Below the pieces are notes generated by a model. That model was not told the DNA's origin. It did not search any database and saw nothing but the letters and a program-made list of their open reading frames with translations. A program made the translations under genes and the position numbers. Shown piece by piece: positions 47,442-56,202 of a stretch of DNA of 64,000 bases; position 1 is the stretch's first letter, and the number at the start of each line of letters is the position of its first letter. The DNA lies in the NCBI GenBank assembly GCA_023457255.1, contig JAEWMB010000017.1:33060-97059 (forward strand), in the 5' to 3' direction. The stretch comes from Bacillota bacterium. GTDB lineage: Bacteria; Bacillota; Clostridia; Lachnospirales; Lachnospiraceae.

Positions 47442-48914
47442 ATGGCTAAGGTTAGAACCCGGTTTGCACCAAGTCCAACAGGACGTATGCATGTTGGTAA
47501 TCTAAGAACTGCACTTTACGAGTATTTGATTGCAAAACATGAAGGTGGAGATTTTATATTAAGAATAGAGGATACGGACCAGGAACGTTTGGTAGAAGGC
47601 GCTACCGAAATTATTTACCGTACGATTGCAAAAACAGGATTAATTCATGATGAGGGTCCGGATAAGGACAAAGGATTTGGCCCATATGTTCAAAGCGAAC
47701 GTCAGGCTACCGGAATTTATTTGAAGTATGCCAAAGAATTAATTGAAAAAGGGGAAGCTTATTATTGCTTCTGTACGAAGGAACGCTTGGAAATGCTAAA
47801 GAGCGCTGTTGGTGAGGGAGATGGAGAAAGCAAGGAAATTACCAAGTATGATAAGCACTGCCTCCATTTAAGCAAGGAAGAAATTGAAGCGAATTTAACG
47901 GCTGGTATGCCTTATGTAATCCGCCAGAATATGCCTCAAGAGGGTACTACATCTTTTACAGATGCAATCTATGGAACCATTACGGTTGAGAATTCTGAAT
48001 TAGATGATATGATACTAATGAAGTCGGACGGATTCCCAACTTATAATTTTGCTAACGTAATTGATGATCATTTGATGGAAATCACTCATGTTGTACGTGG
48101 AAATGAGTATTTATCAAGTACACCGAAATACACTAGATTATACAAAGCATTTGGTTGGGAAGAGCCAATCTATATCCATTGTCCGTTAATTACAAATGAG
48201 GAGCATCAAAAATTAAGTAAGAGAAGCGGACATTCTTCCTTTGAAGATTTAATAGAGCAGGGATTTGTTACAGAAGCAATTGTTAACTTTATTGCCCTTC
48301 TTGGCTGGAGTTCCACAACAAACGAAGAAATCTTCTCCTTAGAAGAATTAGTGCGTGAATTTGATTATACCCACATCAATAAGTCTCCGTCTGTTTTTGA
48401 TATGAATAAGCTTCGCTGGATGAACGGTGAGTACATTAAGAGAATGGACAGTGAAAAGTATTATGAGCATGCGCTTCCATATATTAGGAAGGTAGTCACA
48501 AAAGACTACGATTTGAAATTTATTGCTGATTTAGTTAAGACTAGAATAGAGACCTTCCTTGATATTGCAGAGATGATTGACTTCTTCGAGGAGCTTCCGG
48601 AATATGATATTGCTATGTATACCCATAAGAAGATGAAGACAGACTCTGAGAATTCTTTAAAGGTATTACAGGAGGTGCTTCCAAGATTTGAGGAGCTTGA
48701 GTGTTACTCCGTATCTTCCATAGAAAGTGTATTGATGGGCTATATTGCAGAGAATGAAATTAAGAATGGTCAAGGCTTATGGCCGGTTCGTACCGCGGTA
48801 TCCGGTAAGCAGTCTACACCGGGCGGAGCATATGAAATTATGAGTATCCTTGGAAAAGAGGAAAGTCTTAGAAGAATACGCATTGCAATCGATAGACTAA
48901 GCAAATCCCTTTAG
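47442..48914 (+). CDS. gltX: Glutamyl-tRNA synthetase
   Basis: The 490-residue class I synthetase charges tRNA-Glu with glutamate, and in many Clostridia also tRNA-Gln for later amidation. The HIGH-type signature PSPTGRMHVGN is at 10-20 and the KMSKS-type motif KLSKRSG near 245. The frame is open upstream to 47307, but those residues fall across the promoter, and the family start MAKVRTRFAPSPTG fits the ATG at 47442. A terminator at 49016-49066 follows at some distance. Confidence 0.96.
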   Translation: MAKVRTRFAPSPTGRMHVGNLRTALYEYLIAKHEGGDFILRIEDTDQERLVEGATEIIYRTIAKTGLIHDEGPDKDKGFGPYVQSERQATGIYLKYAKELIEKGEAYYCFCTKERLEMLKSAVGEGDGESKEITKYDKHCLHLSKEEIEANLTAGMPYVIRQNMPQEGTTSFTDAIYGTITVENSELDDMILMKSDGFPTYNFANVIDDHLMEITHVVRGNEYLSSTPKYTRLYKAFGWEEPIYIHCPLITNEEHQKLSKRSGHSSFEDLIEQGFVTEAIVNFIALLGWSSTTNEEIFSLEELVREFDYTHINKSPSVFDMNKLRWMNGEYIKRMDSEKYYEHALPYIRKVVTKDYDLKFIADLVKTRIETFLDIAEMIDFFEELPEYDIAMYTHKKMKTDSENSLKVLQEVLPRFEELECYSVSSIESVLMGYIAENEIKNGQGLWPVRTAVSGKQSTPGGAYEIMSILGKEESLRRIRIAIDRLSKSL

Positions 48915-49014
48915 GAAGGAGCTTGTACTCTTTGAGAAATTCACTCTTTCGGAGAGGCTTATTTTCTTAGAGGAAATGCGCTCTCCTGGGAGGAATCTAC
49001 TTTAAATGAGATAG

Positions 49015-49066
49015 AAAACAGTATTTCCCATGTTCAATATGCACAAGGAAGATACTGTTTTTTTTC
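49015..49066 (+). terminator. Terminator downstream of gltX
   Basis: AAACAGTAT-TTCC (49016-49028) pairs with GGAA-GATACTGTTT (49047-49060), ending in eight T. The rest of the 472-base gap to the helicase gene is AT-rich and shows only a weak small hairpin (GATAC/GTATC near 49200). Confidence 0.8.
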
Positions 49067-49386
49067 TGTGCGTTCTACTAGGAGCATACTTTTTTCTATG
49101 GTATGATAAGAGTAACATTGTTTGCGATATCATACTAATTTCTCACAAAGACTTCAAAAACCACTAAGCCGGAAATATGTAACTATACTCTGCGTGTAGA
49201 TACGATAGGTATCTTCGATTTTTTGAGGTTTTAAAATTGGGATTAATATGGAGAGAATTTTGATTAACAATATTACAGCATCTCACATTACAATAACAAT
49301 ATATTATAGTACTGTGTAAAAAGAGAGCTGCTTTACCGTAATATTGCATAGATGCACGAGAGTTAATACAGAAATAGAGGTTAGTT

Positions 49387-51390
49387 ATGAAAGCAGTGAA
49401 CGAAGCGCAGGAAAAAGCGATAAAACATCATAAGGGCCCCATGCTTGTTCTAGCGGGTCCCGGTTCCGGTAAGACCTTAGTAATCATAAGAAGAACGAGG
49501 TATTTGGTAGAGCAGTATGGGATTGCACCTGACCATATCTTAGTAATCACGTTTACCAAGGCTGCCGCTATGGAGATGCAGGAACGTTTTATGAGGTTAA
49601 TGGGACAAGAGAATATGGGAGTAAATTTTGGAACCTTCCATGCTATCTTTTTTAAGATTTTACGTTATGCCTATAACTATAGCGTTTCTAATATTATTAC
49701 GGAAGAAGAAAGATACCGTCTTCTACGTGATATTATACAATCAATGGATGTAGAGATAGAGGATGAGAAAGAATTTTTAGAAGGCATAGGAGCAGAAATC
49801 AGTTTAGTTAAGGGAGAAAACATGGATATCTCTCACTACTATTCTATGAATTGTTCCGAAGAGACATTTCAGGAAATATACAAACAATATGAAAAGAAGC
49901 TGCGTTATCAAAATAAGATTGACTTTGACGATATGCTGCTTCTTTGTTATGAGCTATTATTAAAAAGACCGGATATATTATCGTTATGGCAGCAGAAATA
50001 CCAATATATTCTTATCGATGAGTTTCAGGATATCAACCGTATTCAATATGAGATTATTAAAATGTTAGCGAAGCCTAAGAATAATCTTTTTATTGTCGGA
50101 GATGATGACCAAAGTATCTATCGGTTTCGAGGTGCAAAGCCTGAGATTATGTTATCCTTTGAGGAAGAATACAAAGGGGTAAAGAAGGTTGTATTAAATA
50201 AAAACTACCGTTCCAAAGGGAATATTATTACAGGTGCACTTAAAGTTGTCGGGAATAACAAAAAAAGATTTCCCAAGGAGATACAATCTGTTCATGAGGC
50301 GGGAAATGATATTGATGTAAGGTCATTCTCAGATTTACAGGCCCAGAATCAGGCTATTCTTGAAAAGATTGATTATTATCGGCGGAGAGGAATGCTCTAT
50401 TCCCAAATTGCAATTCTTTATCGAACTAATACGCAGCCGGGAGCTTTGGTTACGAAACTTATGGAATATAATATACCGTTTAAAATGAGGGATAATCTGC
50501 CCAATATTTATGAACACTGGATTGCGAAAGATTTAATCTGTTACCTCAAGTTATCTTTGGGAGTCAGAGAACGGGGGCTTTTTTTACAGGTAATGAACCG
50601 GCCCAAAAGATATATTAGCAGAGAGGCATTAGAGCAGCCGGAAGTGGACTTTAATACCATAAGAGAATTTTATATGGAAAAGCCTTATGTCGTGGAGCGA
50701 ATCGATAAGTTAATCTATGATTTGACACTAATCCGAAGAACGAATCCTTATGCTGCGATTAATTATATTAGAAGAGCAATCGGTTATGATGATTACTTGA
50801 AGGAATATGCAGCCTTTCGGAGAATAAAGGTGGAAGAGCTCTATGATGTTTTATCAGAGCTTCAGGAAGAGGCGAGAGAATATAAAACGCAGGAAGAATG
50901 GTTAAGCCACATAGAGGAATACAAGGCAGGGCTTAAGGAACAGGCATTAAAGCAGAATCAAAAAGATGTGGATGGAGTAGTATTGACTACATTTCATGCC
51001 TCGAAGGGATTGGAATTTGATGTGGTAATCCTAACGGATGCGAATGAGGGAATTACTCCGCATAAAAAAGCAGTCATACCGGAGGATATTGAAGAAGAGA
51101 GAAGGATGTTTTATGTTGCGATGACGAGAGCTAGAAGCTACCTTCATATCTTTTATGTGAAGCAGCGGTACAATAAAGAATTGACTCCCTCCAGATTTGT
51201 TGGGGAATTACTAGTTAGTCCAATGGAATTAAAAGAGGGGATAAGAATGCTTCATTCCATCTATGGGGAGGGCAGCATTAAGAAGATTGAAGGGAATAAG
51301 ATAACAATTCATTTTGATAAGATATTCCTTCCAAAGGTGTTAGATTTAGAGTTTTGTATACGAAATCAGATGCTAAAAGTGATCAATTAA
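49387..51390 (+). CDS. UvrD/PcrA-like superfamily 1 DNA helicase
   Basis: The 667-residue ATP-dependent 3'-5' DNA helicase has the motifs in order: Walker A AGPGSGKT (22-29), DEFQD (motif II), GDDDQSIYRFRGAKPEIM (motif III), TTFHASKGLEFDVVILTDANEG (motif V) and VAMTRARSYLHIF (motif VI). It is shorter than typical PcrA (~730) and has its own C-terminal region, so it may be a UvrD paralogue used in repair rather than the main housekeeping helicase. AGAGGTT precedes the ATG. Confidence 0.93.
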   Translation: MKAVNEAQEKAIKHHKGPMLVLAGPGSGKTLVIIRRTRYLVEQYGIAPDHILVITFTKAAAMEMQERFMRLMGQENMGVNFGTFHAIFFKILRYAYNYSVSNIITEEERYRLLRDIIQSMDVEIEDEKEFLEGIGAEISLVKGENMDISHYYSMNCSEETFQEIYKQYEKKLRYQNKIDFDDMLLLCYELLLKRPDILSLWQQKYQYILIDEFQDINRIQYEIIKMLAKPKNNLFIVGDDDQSIYRFRGAKPEIMLSFEEEYKGVKKVVLNKNYRSKGNIITGALKVVGNNKKRFPKEIQSVHEAGNDIDVRSFSDLQAQNQAILEKIDYYRRRGMLYSQIAILYRTNTQPGALVTKLMEYNIPFKMRDNLPNIYEHWIAKDLICYLKLSLGVRERGLFLQVMNRPKRYISREALEQPEVDFNTIREFYMEKPYVVERIDKLIYDLTLIRRTNPYAAINYIRRAIGYDDYLKEYAAFRRIKVEELYDVLSELQEEAREYKTQEEWLSHIEEYKAGLKEQALKQNQKDVDGVVLTTFHASKGLEFDVVILTDANEGITPHKKAVIPEDIEEERRMFYVAMTRARSYLHIFYVKQRYNKELTPSRFVGELLVSPMELKEGIRMLHSIYGEGSIKKIEGNKITIHFDKIFLPKVLDLEFCIRNQMLKVIN

Positions 51391-51487
51391 AAAGTGAGAG
51401 CAGCAAACCTGAGCGAAGTATACTTCTTGCAGGGTGTTGATTACTCTCACTTTATATCAGGTCTGTTTCACACAGTATCCTTAAATT

Positions 51488-51814
51488 CTATTCTTCTTCC
51501 TCTTCTTCGAATAATTCATCAAATTCTTCAGAATCTAAAAACTCATCAAAGGCTTCTGAAACAGCATCAAATTCAGCATCATCTTCGATAGACTCTAATT
51601 CGATTTCATCGCCATTTTGGATGAATTCATATAAGAATACTTCACCGTCTTCACCGGCATCTTCCGGAAGTAATGCAATGTATTGTTTCTCGCCGCATGG
51701 GAATACAGCAATAATATCGCAAACAATTTCGGTATCATCCTCTAATGTTAATGTTACTTGGTCATGAAAAAATTCATCGCTGCTGCAGTTACAGTTATCG
51801 CCATGTTTATCCAT
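51488..51814 (-). CDS. DUF1292 domain protein
   Basis: The 108-residue protein has a core (VTLTLEDDTEIVCDIIAVFPCGEKQYIALLPEDAGEDGEVFLYEF) typical of DUF1292/YrzB and a very acidic end (EEFDELFEEEEEE). It opens with a His/Cys stretch (DKHGDNCNCSSDEFFH). Function unknown; such genes are near universal in Firmicutes. GAGGTA upstream sets the start. It faces the end of the UvrD-like gene. Confidence 0.85.
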   Translation of the reverse strand: MDKHGDNCNCSSDEFFHDQVTLTLEDDTEIVCDIIAVFPCGEKQYIALLPEDAGEDGEVFLYEFIQNGDEIELESIEDDAEFDAVSEAFDEFLDSEEFDELFEEEEEE

Positions 51815-51922
51815 CTTCTATACCTCATTTCTTAAATTGTGGAAGTTAAATTCCACCTTTTGACTATAACAGATTCAATGTAAAAAAGCAAGGCTCTACT
51901 TTGTAATGAAATACCAAAACAC

Positions 51923-51951
51923 TTGTTCTTTATTTTCCTGAATGCTATAAT
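51923..51951 (+). promoter_or_regulatory. Strong promoter upstream of the Rad3-like helicase gene
   Basis: TTGTTC (51923-51928) and TATAAT (51946-51951) have a 17-base spacer and an extended TGC before the -10. Transcription would start near 51958 and give a leader of about 255 bases before the ATG at 52213. Confidence 0.65.
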
Positions 51952-51981
51952 AAAAACCATAGTAGTAAACCTTCTATATAA

Positions 51982-52051
51982 CCGGTATCCAATCTGCAAA
52001 ATAACATAGGCTGCTAGCGCAAATTAGTTGCGGACAGATTGGGTATACCGG
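51982..52051 (+). ncRNA. Structured leader or small RNA before the Rad3-like helicase gene
   Basis: CCGGTATCCAATCTG (51982-51996) pairs with CAGATTGGGTATACCGG (52035-52051) with a two-base bulge; inside the loop CGCAA (52018-52022) pairs with TTGCG (52028-52032). Downstream, CTTCTTAT/ATAAGAAG (52104-52132) and CTGCTTAT/ATAAGCAG (52119-52141) are mutually exclusive hairpins. The arrangement would suit a regulated leader; no known class recognised. Confidence 0.4.
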
Positions 52052-52212
52052 CAGATCAACGTGCAAATTAAGAGTTACTTGCCTTGTCGGCTAATTATAA
52101 TGACTTCTTATGCTGATTCTGCTTATAAGAAGAATAAGCAGAGCAAAGGTCGTTAAAATTACCTAGTAGTTATATGGCTTATGAAATAGTGCTTAAAGAT
52201 GGGAGAAATCAA

Positions 52213-54621
52213 ATGGGGGATAGTCATTTAAAATCCATAAAGATATCTGTTCGTAATCTGGTGGAATTTGTTATGAAATCCGGAGATTTGGACAATTCCG
52301 CCTCAAAAAGAGATCCGGATGCCATGCAGGAAGGCAGCAGACTGCATCGAAAAATCCAACGAAAAATGGGACCTGAGTATCAGCCGGAAGTCGCACTTCG
52401 CATTGTGGTACCGATATCTCGGGAGGAGATTGACTTTGAACTTATTATTGAAGGCAGAGCAGACGGTATTATTAAAAACGCAGCCCCTTTGATGGAAGAT
52501 GAGGCGGAAGGCAAGAGTCATGTTATTATTGATGAGATAAAATGTGTTTACGCCGATATTAATCAGATTCTTCAGATGATTCCGGTTCATCGTGCGCAAG
52601 CGCTATGTTATGCCTATATTTATGCCAGGGAACAAGGGCTGGATACAATAGGAATCCAGATTACTTATTGTCATATTGAAACAGAAGCAGTGAGAATTCT
52701 ATCGGAAGAGCTTAAGTTTGAAGAACTTACGAATTGGTTTCAGAATTTGATCCAAGAGTATTGTAAATGGGCAGCTTGGCAGATCAAGTGGATGGAGAGC
52801 AGGAATGAATCTGTGAAACAGATCGATTTTCCTTTTGAGTATCGGCCTGGTCAAAAGGATTTAGTGGCGGGCGTTTACCGTACTATTCTGAGGGATAAAA
52901 AGTTATATATAGAGGCTCCGACCGGAGTTGGAAAAACAATTTCAACAGTATTTCCGGCAGTAAAAGCAATGGGGGAAGGGTTAGTTTCTAAAATCTTTTA
53001 TCTGACTGCCAAAACAATCACCCGAACCGTCGCAGAGGATACCTATCAGATGCTCTTGGAGCGGGGGTTATCTATGAAACTTGTTACTATAACAGCAAAA
53101 GATAAGATATGTATCTTAGATAAGCCAAATTGTAATCCGCCTGCCTGTGAACGTGCCAAAGGACATTATGACAGAGTAAATGATGCGGTTTTTGATCTAT
53201 TAACGAGTGAATCAAGAATATCGAGAGAACTTATTGAGCGGTATGCTAGGAAGCATTGTGTCTGCCCGTTTGAGATGTGTCTTGATGTAACCTTATGGGC
53301 AGATGGAATTATATGCGATTATAATTATGCGTTTGATCCCAATGTATATCTGAGAAGATTTTTTGAGAATGATAAGAAGCAGAATTATGTATTTTTGATT
53401 GACGAAGCACATAATCTGGTAGACAGAGCGAGAGAAATGTACAGTGCTGTGCTGTATAAAAAAGATTTCTTAACGGTAAAAGGTAAGATAAAAGAAAAGT
53501 CAAAGGCGATGGTGAAGAGACTGGAAGCCTGCAATGAGGTAATGCTTCGATTAAAGCGAGCTTGCGATGAAATAGAAGTATTACAGGACGTGAATGATTT
53601 GGTACTGCCTCTTTTGAGGCTGATGTCCGAATACGAAGAGTTTTTTAAAGATCATGGGGACTTTGAAGGCAGAGAAACTGTTTTACAGCTATTTTTTGAT
53701 GTGCGGAATTTTCTTGCCATTCATGACATATTAGGAGAGGATTATCTTATCTATTCAGACTATGATGAGAGAGGAGAATTTCGTGTAAAGCTTCTCTGTA
53801 TGGACCCTGCAAGGAACCTATTAACCTGCTTGAATAAAGGAAAGAGTGCCATCTTTTTTTCTGCAACGTTATTGCCGATTACGTACTATAAGGAGCAGCT
53901 TGGCGGTTTGGAGGAGGATTATGCAATCTATGCTCCTTCTCCCTTTGATATGAAAAAAAGACTGCTGATGATAGCAAAGGATGTCAGTACAAAGTATACC
54001 AGGCGGGGACAGAAAGAGTATGAGAGAATTGTTTCCTATATTGAAGGGTTTGTCAATGCAAAGGTTGGGAATTATTTTGTGTTCTTTCCCTCATATCAAA
54101 TGATGCAGCAGATTGCAATATTAAGTGAAGGCAGAATTCCAAATCTTCTTCTGCAAAAGGCAAGTATGGGAGAGCTGGAGAAGGAGGAATTTTTGGATGC
54201 TTTTGAAGAAAATCCGACGAATACAAAAGTTGGATATTGTGTTATGGGAGGAATCTTTTCGGAAGGAATTGATTTAAAAAATGATCGTTTAATCGGTGCG
54301 GTGATTGTAGGCACGGGATTACCTCAGGTAGGAAACGAGAGAGAGTTGTTCCGAGGATACTATGATGACCGGAATGGTACCGGCTTTGACCATGCCTACC
54401 TGTATCCCGGGATTAATAAAGTACTTCAGTCCGCTGGAAGAGTGATTCGTACGGTAGAAGATAAGGGAGCTATTTTATTGTTGGATGAACGTTTCTTAAA
54501 TTCTCAGTACAGAAACTTGTTCCCAAGAGAGTGGGAGGAGTATACTATCGTAAATCAAGAAAGAATGCAGGAATTATTGGATAATTTCTGGAGGAATGAG
54601 GAGAGCGATGGAAAAGGATGA
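52213..54621 (+). CDS. Rad3/DinG-type helicase with N-terminal PD-(D/E)XK-like nuclease domain
   Basis: This is an 802-residue fusion. Residues ~1-200 resemble a PD-(D/E)XK nuclease of the Cas4/RecB type (EGSRLHRKIQ, EGRADGI and VIIDEIKCV, then a Gln-Tyr helix QALCYAYIYAREQG). The rest is a superfamily 2 5'-3' helicase: Walker A EAPTGVGKTIS, a four-cysteine iron-sulphur region (CILDKPNC…CERAK…HCVCPFEMC), DEAHN box, GGIFSEGIDLK and QSAGRVIRTVEDKG. It likely unwinds and trims DNA in repair. GGGAG seven bases upstream supports the ATG at 52213, although the frame opens at 52174. Confidence 0.88.
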   Translation: MGDSHLKSIKISVRNLVEFVMKSGDLDNSASKRDPDAMQEGSRLHRKIQRKMGPEYQPEVALRIVVPISREEIDFELIIEGRADGIIKNAAPLMEDEAEGKSHVIIDEIKCVYADINQILQMIPVHRAQALCYAYIYAREQGLDTIGIQITYCHIETEAVRILSEELKFEELTNWFQNLIQEYCKWAAWQIKWMESRNESVKQIDFPFEYRPGQKDLVAGVYRTILRDKKLYIEAPTGVGKTISTVFPAVKAMGEGLVSKIFYLTAKTITRTVAEDTYQMLLERGLSMKLVTITAKDKICILDKPNCNPPACERAKGHYDRVNDAVFDLLTSESRISRELIERYARKHCVCPFEMCLDVTLWADGIICDYNYAFDPNVYLRRFFENDKKQNYVFLIDEAHNLVDRAREMYSAVLYKKDFLTVKGKIKEKSKAMVKRLEACNEVMLRLKRACDEIEVLQDVNDLVLPLLRLMSEYEEFFKDHGDFEGRETVLQLFFDVRNFLAIHDILGEDYLIYSDYDERGEFRVKLLCMDPARNLLTCLNKGKSAIFFSATLLPITYYKEQLGGLEEDYAIYAPSPFDMKKRLLMIAKDVSTKYTRRGQKEYERIVSYIEGFVNAKVGNYFVFFPSYQMMQQIAILSEGRIPNLLLQKASMGELEKEEFLDAFEENPTNTKVGYCVMGGIFSEGIDLKNDRLIGAVIVGTGLPQVGNERELFRGYYDDRNGTGFDHAYLYPGINKVLQSAGRVIRTVEDKGAILLLDERFLNSQYRNLFPREWEEYTIVNQERMQELLDNFWRNEESDGKG

Positions 54622-54775
54622 TAAAAAACGTAGAAAAGTGAAAAGTATGTAGAGAAAGAATAATATATTAAAGAAATAATACTTCAAAAGAATAAGGAAA
54701 GGAATCGGTTCATCAAAGGAATAAGAAAACAATAAAAATAAAGAAAGTTAAGCCACAAGGAATTTAAATTGATCA

Positions 54776-54847
54776 TAAAAAGCAGATAAGACCGAATTAC
54801 AATGAAACAATCATAAGTTTCATTGTAATTCGGTCCTACTGCTTTTA
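54776..54847. terminator. Bidirectional terminator between convergent genes
   Basis: GACCGAATTACAATGAAAC (54790-54808) and its perfect complement (54817-54835) are flanked by AAAAAGCAG on the left and CTGCTTTT on the right, so the stem can end transcription of the Rad3-like gene and of the lipid kinase gene. Confidence 0.9.
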
Positions 54848-54858
54848 GTGTCATGTAT

Positions 54859-55776
54859 TTAGGTTATAATACTAACTTGCTCGCTGGTACAACTAAGAGT
54901 GATATCCGTATGAGGTCCATGAACCTCTCCATCGGTATGAACCTGGAGCGGAGACTGGGTGTGAATGGATACGGTTTCACATGTAAGCATTTGAACACCT
55001 TTGATTTTGGTATGCTTGCCAAAAAAGATGGTAGGCATAAGGAAAAGTATTTTTAACTTCGATAAATTAGATACCATGCAAATGGATAGTTTTCTGTCAT
55101 TATCGCAGGCATCGGGAGCCATCAATAACCCGCCGCCTTCACACTTATGGATAAGAGATGCCAGAAATATTAAGTTTTTAACTGAATAAGTGACACCATC
55201 TACTATTACGGTAGCATCCGATGGCTTAGTCACAAAGATTTCTTTGGCGGCGATTATGATATAGGTTAATTTCCCCAGACCAAATTTATTTAAAACATGC
55301 TTAATCTTAGAAGTTAAAGCTACCTGACAAACAGCAGCATCATAGCCGATTCCGGAACTTACTGAAAATCTTCTGGAGAATCCATCCTCAAACGTTACTT
55401 GCCCATGGTCAACAGTACGTATCTTTTGTGGATTTAGTACTCTTTCTAAAGCTTTTTCCGGACTTTTTGGCAATAGCAGCCCGCGAGCCAGGTCATTACT
55501 GGAGCCCATTGGTATGTATCCAAGCAGGACGTCCTCATAATTATTAATACCATTAATCACTTCATTTGCGGTACCGTCTCCGCCAACGATGATAATTGTC
55601 TTTTTTTCATTGTCTCTCGCACAGATTTCTTTGGTAATTTGGGTGGCATGACCACGCCCGGTCGTAAAATATTCTTGATAATCTATGTTTTCATTCTCTA
55701 AACGTTGTCTTAACCCTCGCCATAATTCTTTGGCCTTTCCGGTTTTGGAATGTGGGTTTATGATAAAGTGGTACAT
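54859..55776 (-). CDS. Diacylglycerol kinase family lipid kinase
   Basis: The 305-residue cytosolic protein has the catalytic NAD-kinase/DagK signature: GGDGTANEVINGI (about 65-77) and MGSSNDLARGL (about 93-103). It phosphorylates a lipid alcohol, most likely diacylglycerol returning from lipoteichoic acid synthesis, to phosphatidate (DgkB/YegS group). AAAGGAGC lies five bases before the ATG. Convergent with the helicase gene. Confidence 0.9.
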   Translation of the reverse strand: MYHFIINPHSKTGKAKELWRGLRQRLENENIDYQEYFTTGRGHATQITKEICARDNEKKTIIIVGGDGTANEVINGINNYEDVLLGYIPMGSSNDLARGLLLPKSPEKALERVLNPQKIRTVDHGQVTFEDGFSRRFSVSSGIGYDAAVCQVALTSKIKHVLNKFGLGKLTYIIIAAKEIFVTKPSDATVIVDGVTYSVKNLIFLASLIHKCEGGGLLMAPDACDNDRKLSICMVSNLSKLKILFLMPTIFFGKHTKIKGVQMLTCETVSIHTQSPLQVHTDGEVHGPHTDITLSCTSEQVSIIT

Positions 55777-56070
55777 TCGCGCTCCTTTTCATGCCAAGTT
55801 TCCTATTAAAACTACGGCAAATGGGAAGATATATAAGCTTATCTTATCTAATTTAAATGGGGATGTCAACAGAACTTTCCGCCAGTTATGGCAGAAACAT
55901 GTTATTATAATTATCCTTAAATTTTATTTCTTTTCGAGCTATTCTTCAGTTTAAAATGACTTGCACAAAAGCTATCCGTAAATGGAATCTATGCATAATT
56001 CTAAAAGGAAGAGTCTTTTACATGATTGGTGAAACGAAGAGATAAATTTTAATTTATGAGGTGGAAGACA

Positions 56071-56098
56071 TTGTAATTTTTGAAGATTACGATATAAT
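56071..56098 (+). promoter_or_regulatory. Probable promoter of the DUF885 lipoprotein gene
   Basis: TTGTAA (56071-56076) and TATAAT (56093-56098), spacer 16 bases, lie about 105 bases before the ATG at 56203. The rest of the 426-base gap from 55777 is AT-rich and shows nothing else I can name. Confidence 0.5.
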
Positions 56099-56202
56099 TA
56101 CAATACGAAGTGTACTTATAGTAATGATATGGTACTGCTGAGTCCAGGAAAAGGATATACATCATTGATGCTAATGTACAAGAAGATTATTAGGAGGAGT
56201 AT

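Noticed and set aside
51391..51487. Terminator shared by the UvrD-like and DUF1292 genes
   Set aside because: AAAGTGAGAG and CTCTCACTTT can pair, but the loop is over 40 bases and the T-run is short, so I did not list it as a terminator.
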